A stretch of 64,000 nt of DNA from Microthrixaceae bacterium (GCA_020027475.1 JAHRAZ010000005.1:1-64000); one strand, 5' to 3'. Counted from the stretch's first letter, positions 43,883 through 52,319 are shown. Notes: generated by a model from the sequence alone, not told the origin. Translations and numbers: made by a program.

Positions 43883-43958
43883 AGCAAGGCCGCGGGCAGT
43901 CGGGACCTCGGATTCTTCGATTCCCGGCCAAATGCTCGTAGATAGCGGATGGATGCCC

Positions 43959-43996
43959 CAGAAACCCTGCAATTTATGGGCAATTTGGGGTTTCTG
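43959..43996 (+). promoter_or_regulatory. Inverted repeat upstream of the M15 peptidase gene
   Basis: CAGAAACCC (43959..43967) and GGGTTTCTG (43988..43996) form a 9-bp stem; the loop holds two direct copies of GCAATTT (43969 and 43980). It ends 19 bp before ATG 44016. It may be an operator or a structured leader; it does not match a riboswitch I can recognise. Confidence 0.45.
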
Positions 43997-44015
43997 ACCA
44001 AGAAATCTTTGTTAC

Positions 44016-45464
44016 ATGCCCTCGACCCCTTGCAATGTGGGTCGAAATGTTGTGAGAATGACGGTCTTGGTTTTGTCCTGCACCATTAAGCAGGCTGGGG
44101 CTCGAGCGTTCATCGCGCTCGTTGTTATTGCATCACTCGTACTTCCGGCTGCTACTGCGCGCGCCGGCAGGTCCGCAGGTGGCGACATCGACCTCTCCGA
44201 TGACACCGTTGCGGCCCAGGGCAGAGCGGCTTCCCTGCGCACCGACCGAAACGCCATCAAGTCCAAACTCGCGGAGCTCGAAACCCAGCGTCAGGGCCAG
44301 TGGGACAAGTGGGCGCTCAGTGTGGTGGCCATGGAAGCTGCGAGGAATCGGGCTCTAGCTTCGGAGTTGTTGTTGGCCAAAGCTGCCATCGATGTGCAAG
44401 ACGGCGAGGAAAAGGTCCGCGAATATGCGGCCCGGGCTTTCATGAATCCGCCGGCGGAGAACAACATTGCGCTGCTGAACATCAAGGGCGCAGCCAAGAT
44501 TTCCAGAGCCCACGATCTTCTCACCGTGGTGGCTGACGAACAGGAGAGCGTGGTCGACCAACTCAAGGCACTGACGAGGATCGCAGACCAGCGCAGCCTG
44601 ACATCGGATCGCTTGTTGGCGGCGGCAGAGAAGCAAAGTACGTCGGTCGAGGCGGAGCTGGCCGCCCTCGATGACATCGTGGCCGAACAACGTTCGGTCC
44701 TTGCAGGTGTCGACAGCCGGCTCGCCGCCGCTCTGGCCGAAGCAGATGCTTTGCGCTCCGTTGATCGGGAAGCCGCCGACAAACTGGCTCGCGAAGAACT
44801 CGAAGCCGCGGCCGAGATCAAGAATGCTGCGGCCGGCAAGAGCGATTCCTCGAGCCAATCCGCCACAACGGCCGGCGGTGGTCAGTCGGCTGGATCCTCC
44901 GCACCGGCTACCAGCAGCGCGCCGAAGACCACGAGCGCACCGAAGTCCAGTTCGCCAAAGACCACGAGCGCTCCGAAGACCACGAGTGCTCCGAAGACCA
45001 CGAGCCCACCCAAGTCCACCGGATCGGGTGGAAGTTCGGGTGGTGGATCCAGTTCCGCTGGGATGGTGACCTGGTACGACGTGCAAAGCGTCGGTGGGAT
45101 ATGGGTGCACAAGTCGATCGCATCGCAGTTGCGCAGGCTCCTCAATGCGGCATCAGCCAGCGGCGTGTACCTCTCGGGAGGCGGATACAGGGATCCCGAA
45201 TTCCAGAAGGAACTACGTGCAGCACACTGCGGACCCACGTACTACGAGATTTTCCAGAAGCCTGCATCCCAGTGCACTCCTCCGACTGCTCCTCCCGGCA
45301 GGTCGATGCACGAACGCGGTAGGGCAATCGACTTCAACTATGGCGGCGGCTTGATCAAGAGTCGCTCGAGTGCCGGCTACCAGTGGTTGGCTGCCAATGC
45401 GAGCAGTTACGGATTCTACAATCTGCCGTCAGAACCCTGGCACTGGTCGACCAACGGGAGATAG
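44016..45464 (+). CDS. Secreted coiled-coil protein with M15 (VanY-like) peptidase domain
   Basis: 482 residues. A signal peptide (about residues 26-50, ending ARAG) targets it outside. Residues ~65-270 are a long Ala/Glu/Leu-rich coiled coil like those of RipA/PcsB-type hydrolases. A Pro/Lys/Thr/Ser linker with repeated SAPKTT (about 300-335) follows, then an M15 D,D-carboxypeptidase/VanY-type domain: SMHERGRAIDF (zinc His and Asp) and EPWHWS (catalytic and zinc residues). The Cys pair around HCGPTYY and SQCTPP may form a disulfide. It probably trims peptidoglycan stem peptides at a regulated site. ATG 44016 and GTG 44052 are both possible starts. Confidence 0.88.
   Translation: MPSTPCNVGRNVVRMTVLVLSCTIKQAGARAFIALVVIASLVLPAATARAGRSAGGDIDLSDDTVAAQGRAASLRTDRNAIKSKLAELETQRQGQWDKWALSVVAMEAARNRALASELLLAKAAIDVQDGEEKVREYAARAFMNPPAENNIALLNIKGAAKISRAHDLLTVVADEQESVVDQLKALTRIADQRSLTSDRLLAAAEKQSTSVEAELAALDDIVAEQRSVLAGVDSRLAAALAEADALRSVDREAADKLAREELEAAAEIKNAAAGKSDSSSQSATTAGGGQSAGSSAPATSSAPKTTSAPKSSSPKTTSAPKTTSAPKTTSPPKSTGSGGSSGGGSSSAGMVTWYDVQSVGGIWVHKSIASQLRRLLNAASASGVYLSGGGYRDPEFQKELRAAHCGPTYYEIFQKPASQCTPPTAPPGRSMHERGRAIDFNYGGGLIKSRSSAGYQWLAANASSYGFYNLPSEPWHWSTNGR
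44916..45019 (+). repeat. 18-nt tandem repeats encoding SAPKTT linker
   Basis: About five 18-nt units of the AGCGCTCCGAAGACCACG type plus diverged copies, in frame within the M15 peptidase gene. They encode the wall-spanning Pro/Lys/Thr linker. Confidence 0.85.
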
Positions 45465-45468
45465 CCGA

Positions 45469-45497
45469 CCAATGGGCCATGGTCCAATGGGTCATGG
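45469..45497 (+). repeat. 14-nt near-identical pair after the M15 peptidase gene
   Basis: CCAATGGGCCATGG (45469..45482) and CCAATGGGTCATGG (45484..45497) differ by one base. They lie in the 167-bp convergent gap before the BI-1 gene; no function is evident. Confidence 0.6.
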
Positions 45498-45631
45498 CGA
45501 CGTGAACGGCCGTTGCGGTGCGTCAGTCGGATCGGCAAGGCCCAGACGTAGGTGTACACCATGACCTCAACGGCTGATGCCTGGTCGTGATCAGCAAGCT
45601 CCGTAACCGGCCGGCGAGGATCGCGGTCAGG

Positions 45632-46534
45632 TCACTGTCGCAGGCGTGAGAACAGTCGCAGCATTTCGATGTAGAGCCACACAAGTGTGACCAGAAGTCC
45701 AAAAGCCGCGTACCAGTCCATGTATGCGGGCAATCCTGCCTTGGTTCCCTGTTCGATGAACTCGAAGTCGAGAAGAAGGTTGAAAGCGGCAACGCCCACG
45801 ATTACGAGGCTGATCAGAATGCCAAGGGGACTCGAGTCGTACATGAAGCGCATGTCGAGGCCAAAGATCGACAGGAGCCAGCCCAGCGCATAGAGGATGA
45901 AGATCCCGAATGTGGCTCCGATGATTCCCTTGGCCATGCGTGGGGTAACCCTGAGGATTCGCAGCCCGAACAACGTCAGCATGGCCAGGAACACGCCAAG
46001 GGTTCCGAGAATGGCCTGAACCACGATGCCGTTGAACTCGGCGTCGTAGAGATGGGAAATGGCGCCCAACACGTAACCTTCGGTGAGGCCGTAGGCGACG
46101 CCGGTGAAACGGGCCAACTTCGGTTTGAATGCCGTCAGGATGGCAAACCCGAGTGCCACGAACAAGGCAACAAAGAACAGGCCGGGATTGTCCATGGCGG
46201 CAGTGGCATCAGGACCATCGGGTTCCTGCAGGGCAAGGGGAATCGGGGTTTCCGTAACCGCCTGCCAGCCGAACACCCCGCCGGCCAGGATGAACATCAG
46301 GAACAAGAAGGTGGCTCCGGCAACACCACCCAAGCTCATGGTGCGGCCATCGGTGACGACTGGCCCGGCATTTCGTGGCTGCTGCAGACGGGCGTCTGAC
46401 GCCGCAGTGCCTTGGGAGCTCATGCCTTGGGCGCGCTGCCACTCCTCGGCCGGTGATTGACGCTGCTGGGTCTGCGTTCCGCCAAAACCGGACGGGTCGA
46501 AGGCGTTGTCGGTGAGAATCGGATTGCGTGACAT
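45632..46534 (-). CDS. Bax inhibitor-1/YccA family membrane protein
   Basis: 300 residues from ATG 46534, with GGAAG upstream and TAGATT 10 nt before. A polar ~75-residue N-terminus (Gln/Ser-rich) precedes seven transmembrane helices. The pattern GVAYGLTEGYVLGAISHLYDAEFNGIVVQAILGT and LLLDFEFIEQGTKAGLPAYMDWYAAFGLLVTLVWLYIEMLRLFSRL is characteristic of the actinobacterial YccA-like branch of the BI-1 superfamily, with conserved Asp residues in the last helices. BI-1 homologues are pH-gated Ca2+ leak channels or FtsH modulators; the role here is unknown. Confidence 0.88.
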   Translation of the reverse strand: MSRNPILTDNAFDPSGFGGTQTQQRQSPAEEWQRAQGMSSQGTAASDARLQQPRNAGPVVTDGRTMSLGGVAGATFLFLMFILAGGVFGWQAVTETPIPLALQEPDGPDATAAMDNPGLFFVALFVALGFAILTAFKPKLARFTGVAYGLTEGYVLGAISHLYDAEFNGIVVQAILGTLGVFLAMLTLFGLRILRVTPRMAKGIIGATFGIFILYALGWLLSIFGLDMRFMYDSSPLGILISLVIVGVAAFNLLLDFEFIEQGTKAGLPAYMDWYAAFGLLVTLVWLYIEMLRLFSRLRQ

Positions 46535-46700
46535 AAGCGCTTCCAATCTACTTGCTCTCCTGTGTCACCCGCGGTCCACCCGGGAAACCACCCCCGACCC
46601 GGCAAAGACAGAATCTGACCCCGACCAGGTCATTCCTGCGGGGTGTGCGACCCGGATCGCACCTTTGGCCCTATGCTGATGAGGGCAATGGACAGCCTTG

Positions 46701-47942
46701 ATGGATGAACGACCTCGGAGTCTGAGGGCCATGCTTGCCGAGGCGAAGGACTCCTCGGAGATCATGGTCGACCTTGCGTATGCCGCGGTCTATTTCGACG
46801 ATCCCGGCATGGCCACCGAAGTCGGGCACCTCGAACAACGCATGAACGATCTGGTCCAGGACATGCGCGAAGTCGGGATCATGGCCGTGAGGCGCCCCGC
46901 CGAGGCTGAAGGCATGGCATCGGTGATGCAAGTCATTTCCGCGATCGAGGCGATCGGGAACGCGTCGATGGGAATTGCCCGACTGGTCACCCACAAGCTG
47001 GGTATCCCACCAGAGCTGCTCGCTGACATCGCCAACGCAGAAGAGATTTCACACCGGGTGTGGATTCGCGAGGGTTCACACATGGCCCATCGTCCACTGC
47101 GGGACCTCCAGATCCCGGTGCAGTGTGGGATGCGGGTGGTGGCAGTTCGCCGTGAGCAGTCGTGGATGATCGAAGACGTGGATGGAGACCTGATTGTGGT
47201 CCCCGGCGATGTGCTCTTCCTCCGCGGCTCGCCGGAAGGCATCAGCCGGCTGCATGAGTTGGCAGCGGCCCCACCCTGGGTTCCACCTTCACAACCGGTG
47301 GGACACCTCAGCGACCTGGACCGCGCAGTCGACGTACTCGTTGAAATGAAGAACATCTCCGAAGCTGCGGTGGGTCTTGCATACTCAGCGCTGGCCCTGC
47401 GTGACACAGGTTTGGCGGCCGAGGTCAGGCATCTTGCTGAGCGGCTGGACGAGATGAAGGACCATCTTCAGCTCTGGGTTCTTCGGGCCGCCAAGAGGGA
47501 CACCGACCTGTCGCCTCTGCGGGGACTTCTCCAATTGGCCTCGGCTGCTGAAGAACTGGGTAACCAGGCGAATCAGATGGTTTGGTTGATTGCCGACGAC
47601 TACGAACTGAATCCGATCGTGAAGGTTGCGCTGGGTGAAGCCGACGTGATCTCGGCGAAGGTTCCCGTGGGGGCCAGATCAGCCGCCGAGGGTGCTCGCC
47701 TGGCTGACCTCCAGCTCAACATCGAGCCGGGCTTCAAGGTGCTGGCAATCAGACGCGACAACCGCTACCTGTATAGACCGCGGGGTTACGTGACTCTTCA
47801 GACCGGTGATGAACTCATCGCCACCGGACCGCAGGAGGGCAGTCACAGACTCGCCGAGTTGTGTGGTTGGTGGATGAGCGCCGATGAGGATGATCCCACG
47901 GGCGAAGTTGAGCTGAGGCCTTTGCAGACAGGGACTGGCTGA
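46701..47942 (+). CDS. Tandem PhoU-like / TrkA-C regulatory protein
   Basis: 413 residues, soluble. The protein is an internal duplication: a helical PhoU-like part (about residues 5-105) plus a TrkA-C (RCK-C) domain (about 115-195), then again PhoU-like (about 210-310) and TrkA-C (about 320-400). Matching pieces are VDLAYAAVYFDDPGMATEVGHLEQRM versus VGLAYSALALRDTGLAAEVRHLAERL, and CGMRVVAVRREQSWMI versus PGFKVLAIRRDNRYLY. Such proteins usually regulate K+ or other cation transporters by ligand binding, but no transporter gene is adjacent. ATG 46701 is the chosen start; an overlapping TTG lies one codon earlier. Confidence 0.85.
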   Translation: MDERPRSLRAMLAEAKDSSEIMVDLAYAAVYFDDPGMATEVGHLEQRMNDLVQDMREVGIMAVRRPAEAEGMASVMQVISAIEAIGNASMGIARLVTHKLGIPPELLADIANAEEISHRVWIREGSHMAHRPLRDLQIPVQCGMRVVAVRREQSWMIEDVDGDLIVVPGDVLFLRGSPEGISRLHELAAAPPWVPPSQPVGHLSDLDRAVDVLVEMKNISEAAVGLAYSALALRDTGLAAEVRHLAERLDEMKDHLQLWVLRAAKRDTDLSPLRGLLQLASAAEELGNQANQMVWLIADDYELNPIVKVALGEADVISAKVPVGARSAAEGARLADLQLNIEPGFKVLAIRRDNRYLYRPRGYVTLQTGDELIATGPQEGSHRLAELCGWWMSADEDDPTGEVELRPLQTGTG

Positions 47943-47975
47943 CTCGGGGACTCTGCTACTGACTGAGCCGAAGGG

Positions 47976-49157
47976 TCAGCTGCGCTCGGCCCAGGACTCT
48001 CCATCCCACCAGCGCATTTTGGAGGGTGTTTCGGGATCTGGGTACCAGCCCGGTTCAGCGCCGGAGACCAGTTCGTCGATGGCCTCGCGCGTTCGGCGGA
48101 TGTCGGTTTCCGGATCGTCGCTCATTTCGGGGGCCTTGGAAGCAACGTTCGCAAAGTCGGGGGGAATGAGAGCTTCATCCGCCTCCGCTTTGTGAGGCTT
48201 GCCTTGTGGCGGGTCCCCGGCACCTTTGAACAACTCGGCGACTCCGGCCAGCGCTCCCGACATCGCGCCGGCTTCCATCGGCAGGTAGATCTTCGTGGCC
48301 TGTCCGTCGGCGACAGCAGCCAGGGTCTCCAGATACTTGATTGCGATGAGGTCATTGGTGGGCTCGCCGTCGTGGATTGCCGAGTAGACGCTGCGAATGG
48401 CTGCCGACTCGCCGGAGGCCACAGTTTCGAAGCGATACCGCTCGGCATCAGCCAGCGCGCGCACTGCGTCGGCGCGGCCCTGTGCTTCGAGGATCTGGCG
48501 TTGTTTGACACCCTCCGAGGTGAGGATCGTGGCCTGCTTTTCGCCGTCGGCCTTCATCACTGCAGCCTCGCGGAAGCCGTCGGCAGAGGTGACCTGTGCC
48601 CGGCGGGTTCGTTCGGCCTTCATCTGCTCGTGCATGGCGGACGTGACGTCCGGCGGCGGATCGATGCGCTGGATTTCAACACGAACGACCCGTACACCCC
48701 ATTTGTCGGTTGCATCGTCAAGGATCTCGCGTAGCTCTATGTTGAGCCTGTCCCGGCTGGTGAGAGCTTCATCGAGGGTGAGATCGCCGATGACGTTTCG
48801 AAGGTTGGTCTGAGCCAGTTTGGTGACCGCCACTATGAAGTGGGCGACGTTGTAGACCAGTCGCTGGGGATCCGTGGGTTCGTAGTAGATCACCGCGTCC
48901 ACGGCGACCACCACATTGTCGGAGGTGATCACCTCCTGTGGGGGCACATCGACCACTTGCTCGCGCATGTCCACGAGCTGCATGGACTGCACGAAGGGAA
49001 TGATCAGGTAGAGGCCCGGCTCCATGGTGTCCTTGTATTTGCCCAACTGTTCAACGATGCCCCTCTGGTATGGGCGCACAATCCTCACGCTCGCGCCCAC
49101 CACCATGAGCATGAACAGGACAATGAAGACGATGACAACTATTGCTATGACATTCAT
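47976..49157 (-). CDS. SPFH/Band 7 protein with C-terminal DUF2510 domain
   Basis: 393 residues from ATG 49157, which has GGAGGGG upstream. One N-terminal transmembrane helix (about residues 3-23), then a Band 7/stomatin domain (VRPYQRGIVEQLGKYKDTMEPGLYLIIPFVQSMQLVDMREQVVDVPPQEVITSDN) and a coiled-coil region (AERTRRAQVTSADGFREAAVMKADGEKQA). The last ~30 residues, PGWYPDPETPSKMRWWDGESWAE, are a DUF2510 module, common at the ends of actinobacterial membrane proteins. NfeD, the usual partner of this slipin/QmcA-type family, is encoded directly upstream with a 4-nt overlap. Confidence 0.93.
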   Translation of the reverse strand: MNVIAIVVIVFIVLFMLMVVGASVRIVRPYQRGIVEQLGKYKDTMEPGLYLIIPFVQSMQLVDMREQVVDVPPQEVITSDNVVVAVDAVIYYEPTDPQRLVYNVAHFIVAVTKLAQTNLRNVIGDLTLDEALTSRDRLNIELREILDDATDKWGVRVVRVEIQRIDPPPDVTSAMHEQMKAERTRRAQVTSADGFREAAVMKADGEKQATILTSEGVKQRQILEAQGRADAVRALADAERYRFETVASGESAAIRSVYSAIHDGEPTNDLIAIKYLETLAAVADGQATKIYLPMEAGAMSGALAGVAELFKGAGDPPQGKPHKAEADEALIPPDFANVASKAPEMSDDPETDIRRTREAIDELVSGAEPGWYPDPETPSKMRWWDGESWAERS

Positions 49158-49642
49158 TTTTCCCCTCCGAGGGGTGGCGAGGTTGGCGGTTGGGTTGGCA
49201 GGAATCCGGACGGTTCCACGATCACCCGTGTTCCCCGCACCTCGACAACAATCACGTTGGCTCCCGCAGCGATCGCGGTGTTGTGCGCCGAATCGGCGCG
49301 CCATTCCTCGCGGTCGATTCGGACCATCCCCGAGTCCCTCGCCCCGATTCCTTCGAGGACGACCCCGGCGGCCCCGTCGAGTCTTTTCACGCCGACTCCT
49401 TTGTCGGAAGTCGACTCATTCAGGCGTTTACCGATCGGCCTGAGTGCGAAGAAGAATCCTCCTGAAGCGATCACGAAAATGGCCATCTGGAACAGCGGAT
49501 CGGCTCCGAGGAACCCGGCCACGGCCGCAACGCCCGCACCCAACCCGAACGGCAGCAGGACCAATCCCGGGGCGGCGATCTCGGCGGCAGAGAGGATCAG
49601 AGCGAGAACGAGGAATGCCACGGCCATTTGTCCCGAATCCAT
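49154..49642 (-). CDS. NfeD family membrane protein
   Basis: 162 residues from ATG 49642, preferred because TAGTTT lies 7 nt upstream. Three transmembrane helices (about residues 5-22, 28-46 and 52-70) precede a C-terminal OB-fold domain (GAAGVVLEGIGARDSGMVRIDREEWRADSA) typical of short NfeD proteins. It overlaps the SPFH gene by 4 nt (ATGA), and NfeD/SPFH pairs work together in membrane microdomain organisation and quality control. Confidence 0.92.
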   Translation of the reverse strand: MDSGQMAVAFLVLALILSAAEIAAPGLVLLPFGLGAGVAAVAGFLGADPLFQMAIFVIASGGFFFALRPIGKRLNESTSDKGVGVKRLDGAAGVVLEGIGARDSGMVRIDREEWRADSAHNTAIAAGANVIVVEVRGTRVIVEPSGFLPTQPPTSPPLGGEK

Positions 49643-49649
49643 GGGATCC

Positions 49650-49655
49650 AAACTA
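49650..49655 (-). promoter_or_regulatory. -10 element TAGTTT, probable leaderless promoter of nfeD-SPFH
   Basis: On the minus strand TAGTTT is followed by 7 nt and ATG 49642; no Shine-Dalgarno sequence is seen, whereas the coupled SPFH gene has one. Confidence 0.42.
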
Positions 49656-49730
49656 GTCGGCGCATGAGGCGACTCTTCGCGCGATTTGATGGCCGTCCGA
49701 TCCGTGCATGGTGCGCGAGATGGCGCGCGT

Positions 49731-49736
49731 TAGCTT
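49731..49736 (+). promoter_or_regulatory. -10 element TAGCTT, probable leaderless promoter of mca
   Basis: TAGCTT ends 7 nt before ATG 49744. No Shine-Dalgarno sequence lies between. It argues against the earlier in-frame ATG at 49708. Confidence 0.45.
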
Positions 49737-49743
49737 GGTCCTG

Positions 49744-50613
49744 ATGAATTCGAGCCTGCGTCTGATGACGATTCATGCCCATCCCGACGATGAGGCCTCA
49801 AAGGGAGCCGCAACGGTGGCCAAGTACGCGTCCGAGGGTATTCCATCCACGCTCGTTTGCTGCACGGGAGGGGAGGCAGGTGAAGTTCTGAATCCGGCAA
49901 TGGACCGCCCGGAAATCACCGAAAACCTCACGGCGGTGCGTACGGCGGAGCTGGAGACGGCAACCTCGATCATTGGTTACGACAAGGTCGAAATGCTGGG
50001 CTATCACGATTCCGGGATGCCGGACTCGGAAACCAACGCTCGCGGGGACAACTTCTGGAATGCCGATCTGGAGGAGTCAACCGGTCGTCTGGTGAAGCTG
50101 ATACGCAGGGACCGCCCGCAGGTGATCGTCACCTACGGCGATGATCAGAGGCACTACGCCCACCCTGACCATCTGCGGGTGCACGATATTTCCGTGCCCG
50201 CGTTCGAAAAAGCCGGTGATCCCGACTGGCATCCTGAACTGGGTGATGCGTTTCAGCCTTTGAAGCTCTATTACACGGTGTGGTCCCGCAGCCGAATGCT
50301 GTCGGCGCACGAGAAGTTCCTGGAGTTGGGTCTGGAGTCACCCTTCGGCGGTGACTGGGTTGAGCGTATGAAGGACACTTCGCAAGAGGATCGGGTGACC
50401 ACGCTGGTTCCCATCGCCGATTGGTACGAAGTGCGTGAGGATGCCCTCAGGGCCCATGCGACACAGGTGGATCCCGCATCTACGTTCTGGTTCGGGCTGC
50501 CCACCGATGTGGCACGGGACCTACATCCTTGGGATGACTACATTCTCGCCCGGTCGCTGGTTGACTCCCCGGAGCCCGAGGAAGACCTGTTTGCAGGGAT
50601 TCCGGGACGCTGA
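49744..50613 (+). CDS. mca: Mycothiol S-conjugate amidase
   Basis: 289 residues. Zinc amidase cleaving mycothiol S-conjugates into a mercapturic acid and GlcN-Ins in thiol-dependent detoxification. SLRLMTIHAHPDDEASKGAATVAKYASEG carries the zinc His-Pro-Asp-Asp motif, CCTGGEAGEVLNPAMDRPE is the Mca-type loop, and DDQRHYAHPDHLRVHD gives the distal zinc His. The match is to Mca more than to MshB. It indicates that the organism uses mycothiol. The next gene starts 4 nt after the stop. Confidence 0.93.
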   Translation: MNSSLRLMTIHAHPDDEASKGAATVAKYASEGIPSTLVCCTGGEAGEVLNPAMDRPEITENLTAVRTAELETATSIIGYDKVEMLGYHDSGMPDSETNARGDNFWNADLEESTGRLVKLIRRDRPQVIVTYGDDQRHYAHPDHLRVHDISVPAFEKAGDPDWHPELGDAFQPLKLYYTVWSRSRMLSAHEKFLELGLESPFGGDWVERMKDTSQEDRVTTLVPIADWYEVREDALRAHATQVDPASTFWFGLPTDVARDLHPWDDYILARSLVDSPEPEEDLFAGIPGR

Positions 50614-50617
50614 TCGC

Positions 50618-51460
50618 ATGGGTTCCGAGCCGACCATCGCCCAACGCCTTGGCCATCGTGATGATGCCCGTCTGCTGGTTGTGAACGCTGATGACCTGGG
50701 TATGTGCCATTCGGCGAATGAGGGGACCTACTCGGCGCTGCGCGATGGCCTCGCCACGTCGGCGTCCCTCATGGTTCCGTGTCCGTGGGCGAAGGAGGCA
50801 GCCGCTCGTTTCCGCGGTGAGGACGTGGGAGTCCATCTGACCCTCACCGCCGAATTCGAGCATTACCGGTGGGGACCCATCACCCAGGCCCCATCGCTGC
50901 TGGGCGGCGATGGGGGTTTCCCGAGGACGGTCCTGGATTGCTGGGATCATGCCGACCTCGATGAGTCCCGGCGTGAGCTCAGAGCCCAGGTGGAGCGTGC
51001 GATTCTCTGGGGATTCGATGTGACCCATCTCGATTCTCACATGGGGGTGCTTCAGTTCCGCCCGGAATTCTTCGACATTTACCTGGACCTGTCGGTCACC
51101 TTTGGTCTGCCGATTCGCCTGCCGGAGAAGGATCAGGAGCAGGCCACCGGTTTCCCGTTCCGGGAACTGGCTCTGTCCGAAGGCGTCGTTTCTCCAGATC
51201 ACTTCATTCAGGCAAGCCGGTTGAGCGATGCAGCCTCAGTGGAACGGGTCGTGACGGATCTGCAGCCCGGGGTTACCGAGATCGCCTTTCTTCCGGCCAC
51301 CGATCATTGCGAACTTCGCTCCCTTGCCAACGATTGGTCAACCCGGGTTGAACACCATGAGCTTCTGGTCAACGGTTCGGAGGTCAAGGAAGCCCTGCGC
51401 CGATCCGGCGTGGAACTCGTTGCCTGGCGGCAATTGCGCGACCTTCAAGGCTCTGGATGA
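50618..51460 (+). CDS. ChbG/HpnK (YdjC) family carbohydrate deacetylase
   Basis: 280 residues from ATG 50618. Metal-dependent deacetylase of N-acetylated sugars, of the YdjC fold. Metal ligands are in LLVVNADDLGMCHSANEGTYSAL (Asp-Asp) and VTHLDSHMGVLQFRPEF (His-x3-His), with GVHLTLTAEFE also conserved. It sits 4 nt after mca; both act on amino-sugar amides, so a shared role in thiol-conjugate or cell-wall sugar turnover is conceivable but unproven. It ends one base before the convergent nuclease gene ends. Confidence 0.9.
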   Translation: MGSEPTIAQRLGHRDDARLLVVNADDLGMCHSANEGTYSALRDGLATSASLMVPCPWAKEAAARFRGEDVGVHLTLTAEFEHYRWGPITQAPSLLGGDGGFPRTVLDCWDHADLDESRRELRAQVERAILWGFDVTHLDSHMGVLQFRPEFFDIYLDLSVTFGLPIRLPEKDQEQATGFPFRELALSEGVVSPDHFIQASRLSDAASVERVVTDLQPGVTEIAFLPATDHCELRSLANDWSTRVEHHELLVNGSEVKEALRRSGVELVAWRQLRDLQGSG

Positions 51461-52027
51461 CTATTCGCCTTCACAAGCCGACCAGAGGCCCGATCCCGCT
51501 TCTCTGGCCTTTCGCGATGCGGCCAGGAACTCATCTGTGTGAGCCACGTTTGGTGGGTATGTAGCCGGTTGCGCGTAGCCGTCGAGCGCCATTTGCAGAT
51601 TCACGAACAAGCCATCGGTTGCCCGGTAGACGTAGGCGAGGAGCCGGTCGTAGCGATCGCGGGCCTCCACGTCGCGCACGAGCACCAGCGGTGTGCCCGG
51701 TGGAAGGTACTCAGCGAGGTGCGCTGATGCTTCCTTCCCGAAACACTCCACGGGCGAGTTGGGCTTCACGCTTTCGGGAGTGTCGATGCCGATGAAACGG
51801 ATCCGCTCCTCGGCGCCGTCGATCATCGCCACGATCGTGTCTCCGTCAACCACCCGTGCGACCTCAGCGTTGGGCTCGCCGAGTTCCGCGGTTCCAGAGT
51901 CGACCGATGGGGCTTGGACGGTGTCAACAGCGTCTCCGGAAGCATTGTCGGCGGCACCGTTGGCGGGCTGATCGGATTCGGATGTACACCCGACCGCCAT
52001 GATGCTCACGATGATCAACATGATCAT
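51461..52027 (-). CDS. Staphylococcal-nuclease-like (thermonuclease) lipoprotein
   Basis: 188 residues from ATG 52027, with GGGGAAG upstream; a second ATG two codons later has better spacing. The signal sequence ends in the lipobox MAVGC, followed by a polar linker. The SNase domain shows VARVVDGDTIVAM, RIRFIGIDTPESVKP, VECFGKEASAHL and ARDRYDRLLAYVY: calcium-binding Asp and the catalytic Arg/Glu set are present in order. The gene is convergent with the deacetylase gene. It probably degrades extracellular DNA/RNA at the cell surface. Confidence 0.9.
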   Translation of the reverse strand: MIMLIIVSIMAVGCTSESDQPANGAADNASGDAVDTVQAPSVDSGTAELGEPNAEVARVVDGDTIVAMIDGAEERIRFIGIDTPESVKPNSPVECFGKEASAHLAEYLPPGTPLVLVRDVEARDRYDRLLAYVYRATDGLFVNLQMALDGYAQPATYPPNVAHTDEFLAASRKAREAGSGLWSACEGE

Positions 52028-52171
52028 CTTCCCCACTGATCGCGAGGCTCTTGCCGACACATCCGGTCTCGCCGGTACAACGAGTCGGGAATAGGAACCA
52101 TTCGCGGGCTGACAGTTGGTGTCGGCACCCGGGTTGCCGCGTGGCATGCACTCGCTGGGTGTCGTCACTGC

Positions 52172-52276
52172 TCAGATTCCGTCGATGAGGGTGCGGGTGC
52201 CCGAGCCACCACCACGGAACATGGTGATCAGGGCCCTTGTGACCCCGGTGGCATCGATGATCACTGTCTCGGTCAT
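52172..52276 (-). CDS. Possible 34-residue small protein
   Basis: A short frame from ATG 52276 to TGA 52172 on the minus strand, with AGGA 7 nt before the ATG. The product starts MTETVIIDATGVTRALI and is Gly/Thr-rich at the end (FRGGGSGTRTLIDG); it has no membrane segment. It lies between the 93-residue unknown gene and the nuclease lipoprotein gene, all on the same strand. Nothing else in this gap explains the ribosome-binding site. Real coding status is uncertain. Confidence 0.35.
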   Translation of the reverse strand: MTETVIIDATGVTRALITMFRGGGSGTRTLIDGI

Positions 52277-52319
52277 CGGCGAATCCTACGAATCATCCGG
52301 CTGTATGGGTAACCGGCGC

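Noticed and set aside
43834-44015. c-di-AMP (ydaO) riboswitch upstream of the cell-wall peptidase gene
   Set aside because: The conserved core of that riboswitch is not visible; only a simple stem with direct repeats is present.
44882-45030. CRISPR-like array
   Set aside because: The 18-nt repeats are direct, contiguous, in frame and encode a Pro/Lys/Thr linker; no spacers.
52130-52300. tRNA-like or structured RNA in the gap between nuclease and small basic protein genes
   Set aside because: No cloverleaf or stable paired arms could be drawn; a short coding frame explains part of the gap better.
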